Source of the DNA: Turnera subulata
Lineage: Eukaryota; Streptophyta; Magnoliopsida; Malpighiales; Passifloraceae
Length of the DNA: 64,000 nt
Assembly (NCBI GenBank): GCA_028386065.3
Contig: JAKUCV010007537.1
Span: 264,383 to 328,382, forward strand
Direction of reading: 5' to 3'
A program made the translations under genes and the position numbers. Below are positions 10,770 to 21,539 of the stretch, one piece after another. Below the pieces are notes generated by a model. It was not told the origin of the DNA. It did not search any database and saw nothing but the letters and a program-made list of their open reading frames with translations. The stretch's first letter is position 1, and every line of letters starts with the position of its first letter.

Positions 10770-11620
10770 TTACATAGAAATATCACATTTGAGATCCAGT
10801 GCAAACTGTAGGATGAATAAACGAAGTGTAAACTATTGGCAGGGAACAATCTTCCATAAAATGAATCGGGGCAACCTGTGATAAAAAATCAAGGGACAAA
10901 ACCCTTGTTTTCTTTCTTTCTTAAGTTCCATGTAAAAATCTGGCAGGGCCCTGAACATTGAGTTGAAGTCATTTGCGGGAAGATCGTTGAGGTAGACCCG
11001 AAACTCATCGGGCAGAGGGCGCCTCACTCTACAACCTGCTGCTTCGATGGCTTCCAAAATATCTTTGACAGTTGATAATGAGTTATGTCGAGAGGAGCAG
11101 TCTAAATCAGCTATGCTAATGCTCTTTGGTGCTAGTGATAGGTAAACTCATGGTTATCAAACCCGGCCCGCCCTGGCCAGTTGAACCAGGTTAACCGCGA
11201 CCCGGAGACAAATTTGGATTTTTTACCCCTCCGGTTTGTACCCTTTAAAAAACTGGCCGGGTTATGCTGGGTTTTCTGAGTTTTCCGGTTTTGTTGACCC
11301 GTTTCTGGTTTTTTCAGGGTTAAAAGTAAAAAAATTCAAAAAAATTGTCTTGGTCAGATCATGATCAAACCATTGGTTGAACCTTTATGTAAAAATATGC
11401 ATATTTTTGCTATTATTCCTATTACTGGTTGGACCCGGTTAGACCTCTAAAACCGCGACCTGGCCACTTAAACGGGTAAATGGTCGGGCCGGGTTTAATA
11501 ACCTTGGGTAAACTCCTTGTAATGCTTCCAAGGTTATGTGGTTGACCATGTTATATGCTTTGTTCTATCCACAGGAATTAATGAGGTCTAATTAAGCAAG
11601 AAAATGAAAAAAATTGAACA
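10770..11620 (-). pseudogene. SABATH methyltransferase pseudogene, split by a MITE
   Basis: The minus strand reads pieces of a SABATH carboxyl methyltransferase. EALQGVYLSLAPKSISIADL lies across the MITE insertion. DCSSRHNSLSTVKDILEAIE is the SAM-binding loop, normally GCSSGPN. FRVYLNDLPANDFNSMFRAL follows, then, after a frameshift near 10850, [15 protein letters not shown]. The last piece ends at a plausible splice donor (aat|gtgata). No later exons were found. The sequence is nearer to farnesoate/loganate-type members (HWIS in place of MWLS) than to the intact genes at 48-60 kb, so it is an older relative, not a recent copy of them. Confidence 0.85.
11150..11506. mobile_element. 357-bp MITE inserted in the SABATH pseudogene
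   Basis: Ends tggttatcaaacccggcccg and, inverted, the complement of cgggccgggtttaataacc form terminal inverted repeats of about 20 bp. The direct repeat ggtaaactc flanks it at 11141-11149 and 11507-11515. Removing the element and one repeat joins the two coding pieces of the methyltransferase in frame. An 8-9 bp duplication fits a hAT or Mutator MITE; the exact TSD length is ambiguous by one base. Confidence 0.88.
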
Positions 11621-12560
11621 AATTGATTTTTGCCATCGAAAGGTAATAGCAAATGAAACCTGTGATGTGCAATTGTTGGCGTAGCTGTTCTAACCGAGAC
11701 CTCCTGTGTTGTGAAAGATTTTCTCCACATCCATGTTAGTTGGTGCCACTAGCTGCTTCCTTTCATGTCAGGGCAGTTCTAATTAGCTTGGCCCTTGTCT
11801 TCTTTTATAGGGAGCAGCTTTTATTTTATGTCTTTTCATATGTAAATTCTCAAGAACAATATCAACCGCGTTTAAACTTTCCTATTCTAAACAAAAATGT
11901 AGATATCATTTGTACTTACATTTTTTCCTAAAACACAACAATTAGTATTAGTTTATTTAAGAAGTAATTAACGTTTCAAGTTTCAGTGATGTAGTTCTCT
12001 ACTTTTTGGCCACTTTGACGGGTGCGTTTTGGGTACATTCACTTCTGATATTCATTTTGTCGAAAGCATATATTGGTACATTTTCATCTGATTGAGTTTC
12101 CAAAAATAGTTGCATGATATTATCAAACTCAATTCCAATTTAGATGTAGACATGTAGAGCTCTACTCCATATGCAGTGACTCATCTGCGGCCAATTAAGA
12201 CAAGTTCAGTTATATGGGTCCGGAGCCAAGTTGAGATGGAGTGTATATAGACTTAATTTTAGTTCAAATTAGTCTTCAAATTCCCATCCTCTATCCTTTT
12301 GATGGAGTTTGCCATAAAAAAGACACAATTTCTAATGCAGATACTTTTTTAGAAGAGTGTACATGTGTTATGATCTTGATTCTTGCATGAACGTGGTCTT
12401 TGGTTTTGAAAAAAAAAAACGTTGTCTTTGCCTCTTTGGTCATCTGACTCATCAGCTGCAAAAGTCCTTTGAGACGTTGTTTGACTAGTTTGTGTGTTGA
12501 ATGTGATAAATTTTTAGATGAATAACTTGTTGTTTTCGGGCCACTTCCGGGTATGAGGTA
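11620..12560. other. Intergenic, no gene seen
   Basis: AT-rich DNA. A 63-codon open frame at 11740-11931 has no recognisable domain. Bases 12370-12510 repeat a segment near 9400-9560 in diverged form. Confidence 0.5.
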
Positions 12561-12757
12561 CTATAATATTTACTTTTAGTGGATGCTTTTTTCTCCAACT
12601 TTCTTTTTTCCTTCTCCCCACATGCGTTTAGCAATAATTTCGATGGTTGTCAACCAGCTTTTGTCATTTCAGCGTCGACATGACATCATAATACCTGATT
12701 GCCAAGTACATTACACCAATAATTTTGCATTTTTTAGAAAGTGAAAGGTGGACTTGT

Positions 12758-15177
12758 AATATAGTAAAACAAGTCTGAGATTATATAGAGAAGCCAAACA
12801 CTCTCTCTGCGAGCTACAGTAGCCAAAAACGAAAATCAACCCCCAACCCATAGATCTGCTCCGGCGAGGCCATGCTTGGCCTGAGGAGTTAGTGCTCTCC
12901 TTAAGTGAAGCCTCAAGCTCGGAAATCTCCTCCAAGAGCGACCATAGCCGGACCCGCAGCAGCAACCACCCCTTGAAGATGACTAAGACAGCGCAACAGC
13001 TGGCCTGGTCGCGAGTGCTGTCTCCGGCCACCAACACTCTGGTCGCCGCGGCCATGGGCGAGCGACCGGAAGGTTTGAAACTCGATGACGCCACCAGGGA
13101 TCCAGGAATAGGCCGCCACCAGCTCACCCATAGCAGCCCTGTCCACCGGCGCCGGTCCCGATCGAGTGACCGCGGCGTTGCTCCCCCAAACTCCAGCGAT
13201 CGCCGGTCACACTCTCCTTCCCCCCCGAGAGACGCTTCAACAGACAACCTTCTCTCCAGTGGTAACCGGATCTCCTACTAACATTACCGACCAACCGGCA
13301 CACACGGCGGAACCATGTTGGATGCAGCCCGAGCAGCCCAACCCCGAAGCCACCGCGACTCCCACGGCGACATCCTTGTCGGAAAAAACGCCGGGTCAGG
13401 CCGGTCATACCACTGGTCCAACCCAACTGGTCGAACCGGGCCGAGATGGCCCAGAATCGGTACCTGCTGCAGATTCCGATGAGCCTATAGAGGATGTCTG
13501 GCCCAGTTACCGGGACACTCTCTTTGCCGGTTCTAACCCACTGTATTTGGCAGACCCGTGGGAAGGTGAGGGCGAAGCTGAATATGAGGAAGGAGACTTG
13601 ATTGTGACTCAGAAAGACGGTGTGGAAAATTTAGAATTATCCGAGCCATTCAAGGCCAGGTTGAATAAACCATGGGAAACTGCAGTCGTGATCAAATTGT
13701 ATGGACGAGTCATTGGCTTTCGTGCTCTTCAAACCAATTTGCAGAGACTTTGGAAACCAACCGGCTCGTTCAAAATCCTAGACCTCGAGAACAATTTCTA
13801 CATGGTGAGATTTTGGGCAGAGCAAGATTACATCCATGCTTTGACCGGTGGCCGCTGGACCATATATGGCAGTGTGCTCAGCGTGCAATCCTGGTCCCCT
13901 AACTTCCAAGCCTCCACCGGAACGATTGACTCCATAGTGGTGTGGATTCAATTTTCTGACTTTCCTACCAACCGATATCACTCTAGAATTCTCCGGCAAC
14001 TCGGTAACATGGTGGGCAGAACGGTCAAACTCGATGGTAACTGTTCTAATCCCAGTAGAGCTAAAATTGCCAAAGTTGCTGTATGTCTAGACTTAACTAA
14101 ACCACTGAAAGGCAAAATGTACCTTGAAGGGGAACCTCTACGGGTACGGTATGAGGGTTTGCCCAATATTTGTTGTCTTCGCGGCAAATTAGATCATAGC
14201 CCCTTATCTTGTCCGGAGAACCCTCACCCACAGGACGCCACATTCGGGGTACCAGGTGCCACAGCAGCACCCATGACACGGGCTGAGAGAGGCGACTGGA
14301 TGAATGTTCCGAGACGAACTAGGCGTCCGACCCGACGCCCTGAAGCCGACCCTTAGATCATTCCGTCGTCATCCCCTATTAACTCCCAAGCAAACCGGTT
14401 CCATCTGCTTAGCAATGTGGCCAAGATGGACCCAACGCCAATCATTCTTCCTAGTCCAGCCACACCTGACCCGCCCACAGTGACCTCCCCACCTGCCCTC
14501 CCCGATCCAACCCCTACAACGACCTTACCCTCTCAACCGCCATCGATCCCCTCGGGCCCACCCACACTTCAAGACTTTATAGAAGCCGGGCCTCTCAAGA
14601 AATCCAGCACCAAAGCCTCCTCCAGAGCCCCAACACCGTCCATAAAAAAATCTCAACCTATAAAAATCTCCAAATTCGCAACGAAAGGCAACACCAAAAG
14701 GCAAACCCTAAAAGATGTGTCCAATGCCCAAACCACCCTATCTCCCTCTGCTATTGTACAGGCCCTCACCGGACCAATCGCCCTTCCTACTCCCCTGCAA
14801 GCCAATTACCCGGTCATCTCATCCAATTTTACTCCCTCAGCCCTACCCGCCACCGCTCCCAGAACCACACGGCCGTGGTACTCACCGAAGACTGCCATCG
14901 CATGATCTTCTCACCAGGGGCATCTAGTTCAGGTGTTGCCATGGATCGACAAACAGATACCCACCTAGCTATCTGATCTAATCGGTCCATTCACGCATGT
15001 TATTTCTAGTTTATCAAGTCTGTCTCTAGTCATGTCATTATATAAGTCGTGATAATGTGGTTGTATCTGTTGTATTATCGATTGTCTTTTTAAGATAGGA
15101 GTCGGATTGAGCTATCGACCCCTAATCATGTACTCAGCTCAGGTATATTTATAATATACATCCCGGTTCGACCAAAA
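12758..15177 (+). mobile_element. ORF1-only LINE derivative (half-LINE)
   Basis: The insert is bounded by a 14-bp target duplication, aaaggtggacttgt, at 12744-12757 and 15178-15191, and ends in an A run (15174-15180). Both are marks of LINE-type target-primed insertion. It contains a LINE ORF1 (13166-14905) followed directly by a 3' untranslated region of about 270 bp. ORF2 (endonuclease and reverse transcriptase), normally about 4 kb, is wholly missing. The element would have needed another LINE's ORF2 to move, or lost ORF2 after insertion; the clean ends favour the former. Confidence 0.85.
13166..14905 (+). pseudogene. LINE ORF1 with one in-frame stop (DUF4283, zinc knuckle, Pro-rich tail)
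   Basis: One frame runs from about 13166 to 14905, broken only by a TAG at 14354. The first part is acidic and low complexity. Next comes a DUF4283-like RNA-binding region (about 13640-13920, including WETAVVIKLYGRVIGF and YIHALTGGRW). A zf-CCHC_4 region follows (about 14130-14220), with the knuckle CCLRGKLDHSPLSC, where the second Cys is Arg. After the stop the same frame continues as a Pro/Ser/Thr-rich tail. The true ATG is uncertain; overlapping open frame 12892-13281 may hold the original N-terminus after a frameshift. ORF1 proteins coat LINE RNA; this one is probably dead. Confidence 0.82.
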
Positions 15178-15834
15178 AAAGGTGGACTTGTGGCCCTTTG
15201 AGAGGAACACTAAGAAAAAAGTACAACCAAGTGGCCTCAAATTCAACATCCTAGTCCTACTCTATTTATACAGTAGATTTCCTTTTGATCAAAAATTTTC
15301 ATGTACTTTTACGGAAATTTAAAGAACAATATAATATAATTTTATAAGAAAAATAATACCAATTGTATAACATTTTATTTATTATTTTATTTACTATTTC
15401 TTTTATTAATGGCAAAAATATGCTTTAAAATAGACAATTCATCTTCATAATCTTTTGTTCAACTCTTCTAATCAATAGATATATCAAGATGAAGTTAATG
15501 TTTTCGACCAAAAAAAAAGTTAATTTCTAAGTGCAATAACGACGCATGTGGACCTTCGTAAAATGGTAAAAGATAACGGGCTGCTCTCTAAGGCTTTCCA
15601 AAGTTGGATTATTGGGCTTTATAGAGTTCTCCATTTTTTGTGAGGGGTGCATTGGGCTATGGAATTATAGACTTATGGGGTAAGTGGAGTTTTATATTAG
15701 GTTGGTTAAGCGGGTGTTTTGTCCAATCCACCCTCTGCCCTTAAAATCCAAATCCTAACCCCTTCTGATGGAATCCACCCTCTGCCCTTAAAATCCAAAT
15801 CCTAACCCCTTCTGATGGATCAACATGCTGTATT

Positions 15835-15985
15835 ATTAATGTGGGTTTGGTTTAAGTGAGCGATTTGGTTATGCTTAAGTGTGTCTCGGGTTTGAGTCTT
15901 CGTGTACACAAAATTTCTATTCAGAGACTTACCCACCATATCCCCAGGTGTATGACGTAGGTCGAATCCAGATTTTAGCACATTA
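15835..15985 (+). mobile_element. Second copy of the tRNA-derived SINE, truncated
   Basis: The sequence gggtttggtttaagtgagcg (A box region) followed by ctcgggtttgagtcttcgtg (B box) and the downstream acttacccaccat segment match the SINE at 6571-6754, here on the + strand and more diverged. The tail is lost into a 39-bp tandem duplication containing attaaaggccttatatgat (15966-16030). Confidence 0.75.
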
Positions 15986-15989
15986 AAGG

Positions 15990-16826
15990 CCTTATATGAT
16001 TTTAGCATACTAAAGGCCTTATATGATATGTCTAATTTTACAATTCATGTCCAAATCCTTATTACTTCTTGGATTGTAATTTATTATCTTATTAAATTCC
16101 TCCGTTGTAACTATTCGGAATCCATAAACCATCCATAGTGACGGTCAGAATTTATTCTAATACATCCATGAATTTATTCGAGGATTTTAGAGATTAGATT
16201 TTTAGGGTTTAAGATTTAAAGTTTAGAATTTAGAGTTTCAGTTTTAGATTTTAGATTTTACGGCTTTACGGATTTTAAGGTGTAGAATTTAGTTTTACGA
16301 ATTTCTGTTATTATTTTTTCAGGGATTGTAACAAAAATTTTTGAGAATATAAGGACTAAAATAACCTTTTGTAAAATTAGAAGAACTAAAAATGCATAAA
16401 GACGATAATTTAGGCGGAAAAGTGGTTGAGGACTCTTTTAAGTATACTTTTTTTTTTATTAAGGACTCTTTAAATGTACTTAATTAACGATATAAGACCT
16501 GTGGCATTTTTTTTTATTATAGGACTCAAACTAATGTTCGTTATATATTTTAGTACTTTCGGAGATTATCCCCTGAGAAGAACCCTGCCTACTGGCCACC
16601 ATAAACTGCGTCAAGAAATTTGTGCTCTGATTCAAATATTAAATTAAATGCGTAAAAAAAGATAAATATCGAAAAATTCGGATAGAATATCTTCTATAGA
16701 GATTTTGTTTAGAGAAAATAGAATATCTGCAAGTCTGGCTCGCGATGCATGCAGGTTTAAGTAACGCGAGATTTTGGTCATCAAGAATGGATCCTTGGTT
16801 TAGTTTGAATCCATAACAAACACTCA
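15990..16826. other. AT-rich intergenic DNA
   Basis: No gene is supported. Around 16190-16310 there is low-complexity ttagatttta/tttagagttt DNA, loosely reminiscent of degenerate telomere-like repeats but irregular. Confidence 0.5.
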
Positions 16827-16940
16827 TTAAATACTAGCATCGTAATGCACTCCTAATTAAATACTAGCATCGTAATGCACTCCTAATTAAATACTAGCAT
16901 CGTAATACACGCCTAATTAAATACTAGTATCGTCATATTC
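16827..16940. repeat. 30-bp tandem repeat, nearly four units
   Basis: The unit atactagcatcgtaatgcac plus tcctaattaa repeats at 16831, 16861, 16891 and 16921, an exact 30-bp period. The last unit is diverged (atactagtatcgtcatattc). Confidence 0.93.
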
Positions 16941-17329
16941 AATGCTCTGTATCTACCCCACCTCATTCTGTTTGGTTCTTTCTATAAAGATAAATAAATA
17001 TTCCTTTTTCTCCAGTTGCCCTCATTTTGTGCAATTCATGTGGATGTGTGGCCTTCTCTGGTCTCATCACCACCCTTCAATATCTTCCACCACCAACCAC
17101 CTCTTCTTTCTTTCACTCCTCTTGAAAAAAACACCCTTCCAATGATTCTTTGGATCCTTTCCTCAATTCCACATCCCTTCTTCAGATCCTGAAAAACCAT
17201 CAAAGAGAATTGTCTACCTGAGAGAGATTTTTTCTTTAGAAAAGAGGCCGCAAACCTTTGTCTATCTTTGTCTGTCTGGCCTGGAAATTTCCTGCAACCT
17301 CTTCTCTTCGGTGATCTTCGGTGATGGTA

Positions 17330-17900
17330 CTATCAAACAAAGTGCTATGGCGCTTGAATACTTTTGGTACTTCTGAAGGTAGAAGAGGAGAAGTGCTATG
17401 GCGCTTGAATACTTTTGGTACTCCTTAAGAAGAGAGGAGAAGTGTGCTATGGGGCTTGAATACTTTTGGTACTCCTGAAGATGACAAGAGAGAAGGTGTG
17501 AGAAGAGGAGGGTATGAGAAGAGGAAGGTATGTGGTGGAGTCATTTCTTCTTTGGCTACCCTTAGGGTTCATGAGTCCCTCCTTGCTAACAGTTTTCCAT
17601 CCCACCATTATTTCTGGTCTGTGGAGGAGTCATTTCATCTTTGGCTACCCTACCCTTAAGGGTTCATGAGTCCCTTCTTTTTAACAATTTTCCATCCCAC
17701 CATTATTTCTCTCCTTATAGTTTGTTTCTGATCATTATTCCCCTTGGCTAAAGATGCAGATCTTATTCCCCTTGGCTAAAGACGCAGATCTTGATGCAGA
17801 TCTTGTGTTTCTGGTTGCAGTGGGTCAGATCTTGTTTTCTGATAGATCTTGTTTTCTGATAGATTATTCTTTTAATTGTGTGCTTCCCTTTCTGCTAAAG
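17330..17900. repeat. Cluster of short local tandem duplications
   Basis: Three copies of gtgctatggcgcttgaatac followed by ttttggtactcct-like DNA lie at about 17340, 17391 and 17443. A second unit of about 80 bp (tttggctaccc ... ccatcccaccattatttct) is present twice at 17550-17700. Then ttccccttggctaaagatgc and cagatcttg motifs repeat at 17740-17920. A 71-codon open frame across the first array is probably by-product of the repeats. Confidence 0.8.
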
Positions 17901-18229
17901 ATGCAGATCTTGTGTTTTTTGGGGTATTTTTTGGGTGTTATTATTTATTTGCATATAATAATATTTTAATCGGGCGCGTGAACATTTCTTTTACTTTTTT
18001 TACCGACAAGATCTATTAGAACTGAACCAATCAAAAGTACAGTTATTCTAGAATGCTTAATTCTGCTGTAGGTCATAGGTCTTCTTTAGAGCTGCAGCAG
18101 CTCTGTTGTTAATGTGTCGTTTTCAAACCTTCAATTCCTATCTCAATCAACATATTTGGTGGTTTGGCTGGGCATTTTTGCTAAAATTTACAGTAAATAT
18201 ATGTATTTTTATCCAATATTTGAGTAAAA

Positions 18230-18680
18230 TACTCTTTATTAAATCGGATCGGTCAATTGGGGATTTAATTGTTGTTTTTTGGGTAGTATAGCTCAAATGA
18301 TTCCGATAAAGCTCCTAGTATTTTAGATCGGCCCTTGGCCTTTGTTCTGATTCTCGGCCCTTGGATAAAACTCCTAGTCTTCTAGATCGGCCCTTGGCCT
18401 TTATCCTAGAAACATACTTCTCAATCTACTTGTTTTTGTTTATCTCGATCTACTCCTTGTTCAATTATATTTTTATCTCGATCTATTTCTTTTCTTTTAA
18501 TCATATATCCACCTTAATTTTTAATTTTTATTTTTATTTTCATTTTTCCAACTTAGATATCATAACCGCATCAAAATAATGCATATTATTTTTACAATAC
18601 ATATTGTTATCTTTACCCTGTTACAATTGGTCCCCCTCGTTTTGCATTTAGTTGGTTAGATGCACGTTAGCACTAAGTGG
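18230..18680. repeat. Repeat shared with 34830-35175
   Basis: Motifs in the same order at both places: aatcggat, gtagtatag, gataaagctcctagt, agatcggccctt, ctcgatctact, cttagatat(c/t)ataaccgcatc, caaaataat(g/a)catatta, ccctgttacaatt and ccctcgttttgcatttagtt. Together they form a diverged dispersed repeat of about 350-450 bp with no protein-coding potential. Confidence 0.75.
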
Positions 18681-19150
18681 CTCGTGGGTTGGCTATAGAT
18701 AACGGATTTGATTCTTGGGCTTTATGGATTTGGGCATAGGATCGTCTTCTTTCTACAAAATTGTTCCAGTTGGGCTTCCATTATATCACAACTTTACATT
18801 GTTAACTGATTTTACCCTCCTTTTGTTTTCTACAAAAAAAAGGAAAAAATTTTGCGATTTTTCGGTTCTTTCCCTTTTTTAGGGAAAAAATTAGGGATTT
18901 TATCCTTTTTTGGTTTTGACAAAGTATCTCCTTCCCAGCAATCAATCTATTTCATTCATTTTTTAGGGTTTTACGGACGACACGGGAAAAGATCTTCACT
19001 GTTTCTTAATAAATCGAAATCTCTTAACGAAATTATTTTGGGTAAAACAATTATCGTCAAGATAAACCAACCTCTCTAATAAATTAAATACTACCCCCTC
19101 TAATAAATTAAATACTAACCCGTTTCTCTTCACTCTTTTTCTTTTTGCAG

Positions 19151-20263
19151 ATGAAGGTGTGCGATAGATGATAAAACACAATCTCTCGCTGGATCGAGAA
19201 GAACCCTGAGAAGGAGATCTCAGATGATGAGGGTGATGAGGATGAGAAGGACGAGGAGGGAAAGGTTGAGGATGTTGACGAGAAGGAAAGGAAGAGAAGA
19301 AAAAGTAGAAGTTCAAGGAGGTGTGCCACGAGTGGTCTTTGGTGAACAAGCAGAAACCTATCTGGATGAGGAAGCCCGAGGAGATCACCAAAGAAGAATA
19401 CGCCGCTTTTTACAAGAGCCTTACTAATGACTGGGAGGAGCACTTGGCTGTCAAGCACTTCTCAGTGGTGGGCCAACATGAGTTCAAGGCCATTCTCTTT
19501 GTTCCCAAGAGGGCAGCTTTTGATCTTTTCAACACAAGGAAGAAGCCTAACAACATTAAGCTCTATGTATTCATTATGGACAACTGTGAGGAGTTGATCC
19601 CTGAATGAATACCTGAGCTTTGTGAAGGGTATTGTGGATTCTGAGGATCTCCCTCTCAATATCTCAAGGGAAATGCTGCAACAGAACAAGATCCTCAAGG
19701 TCATTCGCAAGAACTTGGTGAAGAAGTGCACAAGGAGGACTACAACAAGTTCTACGAGTCCTTCTCCAAGAACTTGAGACTCGGTATCCACAAGGACTCA
19801 ACTAACAAAGTAAGGCTGGCTGAGCTTCTCAGGTACCACTCTACCAAGAGTGGAGATGAGATGACAAGCCTCAAGGGTTACGTGTCAAGGATGACGGAGG
19901 GCCAGCAAGACATATACTACATCTCTGGTGAGAGCAAGAAGGCTGCTGAGAATTCCCCCTTCCTGGAGAAGCTGCAGAAGAAGGGCTATGAAGTCCTCTA
20001 CATGGTTGATGCTATTGATGAGTATGCTGTTGGCCAGCTCAAGGAATTTGAGGGCAAGAAACTTGTCTCTGCCACCCTGAAGGCCTGAAGGTTGACGAGA
20101 GTGAAGACGAGAAAAAGAAGAAGGAATAGTTGAAGAAGAAATTTGAGGGTCTCTGCAAGGTCATTAAGGATAATTTTGGGAGAGAGTGGAGAAGGTTGTG
20201 GTGTCTGGCCGTGTTGTTGATTCTCCTTAAGCAGGGTAATTTCTCGTCTCTTCAAGCCAGTAA
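19151..20263 (+). pseudogene. Truncated cytosolic HSP90 pseudogene, copy 1
   Basis: Reads the charged linker ([15 protein letters not shown]), then middle-domain segments [56 protein letters not shown] and [18 protein letters not shown], ending at a remnant of [14 protein letters not shown] near 20220. The N-terminal ATPase domain and C-terminal dimerisation domain with its MEEVD tail are absent. Frameshifts and a missing segment at the [12 protein letters not shown] position (retained in copy 2) break it. Cytosolic HSP90 (HSP81-type) is a roughly 700-residue chaperone; this is a dead internal fragment. Confidence 0.9.
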
Positions 20264-20394
20264 GAAAGAACATGCACACTCACACAATAATCGTCAAGAC
20301 AAACCAACCTCTGTAATAAATTAAATACTTCCCCTCTAATAAATTAAATACTACCCCCTCTAATAAATTAAATACTATCCCGTTCCTCTCACTC

Positions 20395-21465
20395 TTTTCT
20401 TTTTGCAGATGAAGGTGTGCAATAGATGATAAAGCACAATCTCTTTCTGGATCGAGAAGACCACTGAGAAGGAGATCTCAGATGATGAGGATGAGGAGGA
20501 TAAGAAGGACGCGGGCGAGGAGAATGGGAAGGAAAAGAAGGAAAAGAAGAAGATCAAGGAGGTGTCCCATGAGTGGTCTTTGGTGAACAAGCAGAAACCT
20601 ATCTGGATGAGGAAGCCCGAGGAGATCACCAAAGAAGGATACGCTGCTTTTTACAAGAGCCTTACTAATGGCTGGGAGTAGCACTTGGCTGTCAAGCACT
20701 TCTCAGTGGTGGGCCAACATGAGTTCAAGGCCATTCTCTTTGTTCCCAAGAGGGCACCTTTTGCTCTTTTCTACACAAGGAAGAAGCCTAACAACATTAA
20801 GCTCTATGTCCTACGCATATTCACTATGGACAACTTTGAGGAGTTGATCCCTGGGTATTGTAGATTCTGAGGATCTCCCTCTCAATATCTCAAGGGAAAT
20901 GCTGCAACAGAACAAGATCCTCAATGTCATTCGCAAGAACTTGGTGAAGAAGTGCATTGAGCTCTTCTTTGAGATTGCTGAGAACAAGGAGGACTACAAC
21001 AAGTTCTACGAGTCCTCCTCCAAGAACTTGACCACGAGGACTCAACTAACAAAACAAGGCTAGCTGAGCTTCTCAGGTACCACTCTACCAAGAGTGGAGA
21101 TGAGATGACAAGCCTCAAGGGTTACGTGACAAGTATGAAGGAGGGCCAGCAAGACATATACTACATCACTGGTGAGAGAGCAAGAAGGCTGTTGAGAGTA
21201 TGCTGAAGAAGAAGGGCTATCAAGTCCTCTACATGATTGATGCTATTGATGAGTATGCTGTTGGCCAGCTCAAGGAATTTGAGGGCAAGAAACTTGTCTC
21301 TGCCACCAAGGAAGGCCTGAAGATTGACGAGAGTTAAGGCGAGAAAAAGAAGAAGGAAGAGTTGAAGGAGAAATTTGAGGGTTTCTGCAAGGTCATTAAG
21401 GATATTGTGAGAGTCAAAGTGGAGAAGGTTGTGGTGTCTGACCGTGTTGTTGATTCTCCATAAGC
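20395..21465 (+). pseudogene. Truncated cytosolic HSP90 pseudogene, copy 2
   Basis: Same segment as the neighbouring copy: [30 protein letters not shown], then a recognisable [15 protein letters not shown] stretch that copy 1 has lost. It ends at [14 protein letters not shown] followed by a stop. It has its own lesions: a TAG in the WEEHLAV position (20679), a small deletion where copy 1 reads LGIHKDS, and loss of most of the AENSPFLEK segment. The different lesions show the two copies decayed separately after duplication. Confidence 0.9.
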
Positions 21466-21539
21466 AGGGTAATTTCTCGTCCCTTCAAGCCAGTAAGAAA
21501 GACAAGCACACACACACACACAATAACACGAATAGATAG

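Larger units (their letters stand above)
12570..15800. repeat. Dispersed repeat, copy 2, split by a LINE derivative
   Basis: The left part (12570-12757) matches 6415-6795, and the right part (15178-15800) matches 6795-7390. Both lack the SINE found in copy 1. Between them lies a 2.4-kb retroposon (12758-15177). A 47-bp stretch near the right end (ccaccctctgcccttaaaat) is tandemly duplicated at 15739 and 15777. Confidence 0.8.
19044..21530 (+). repeat. Tandem duplication of a 1.24-kb unit carrying a truncated HSP90 gene
   Basis: Unit 1 begins near caattatcgtcaagataaac (about 19048) and unit 2 near aataatcgtcaagacaaacc (about 20286), so the period is about 1.24 kb. Each unit starts with taataaattaaatactaccc repeats (two copies, then three), retains an intron-like tail ending ttttgcag, carries the HSP90 segment, and ends with gcagggtaatttctcgtc and ttcaagccagtaagaaag. 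Retention of intron sequence shows DNA-level duplication, not two retropositions. Confidence 0.88.

Noticed and set aside
16190..16310. Interstitial telomere repeat
   Set aside because: The tttag-rich stretch is irregular and lacks consecutive TTTAGGG units.
19108..19458. Minus-strand frames opposite the HSP90 fragments
   Set aside because: Ser/Phe-rich shadows of the Glu/Lys-rich HSP90 linker.
19151..21465. Functional HSP90 genes
   Set aside because: Both lack the ATPase and C-terminal domains and carry frameshifts and stops.
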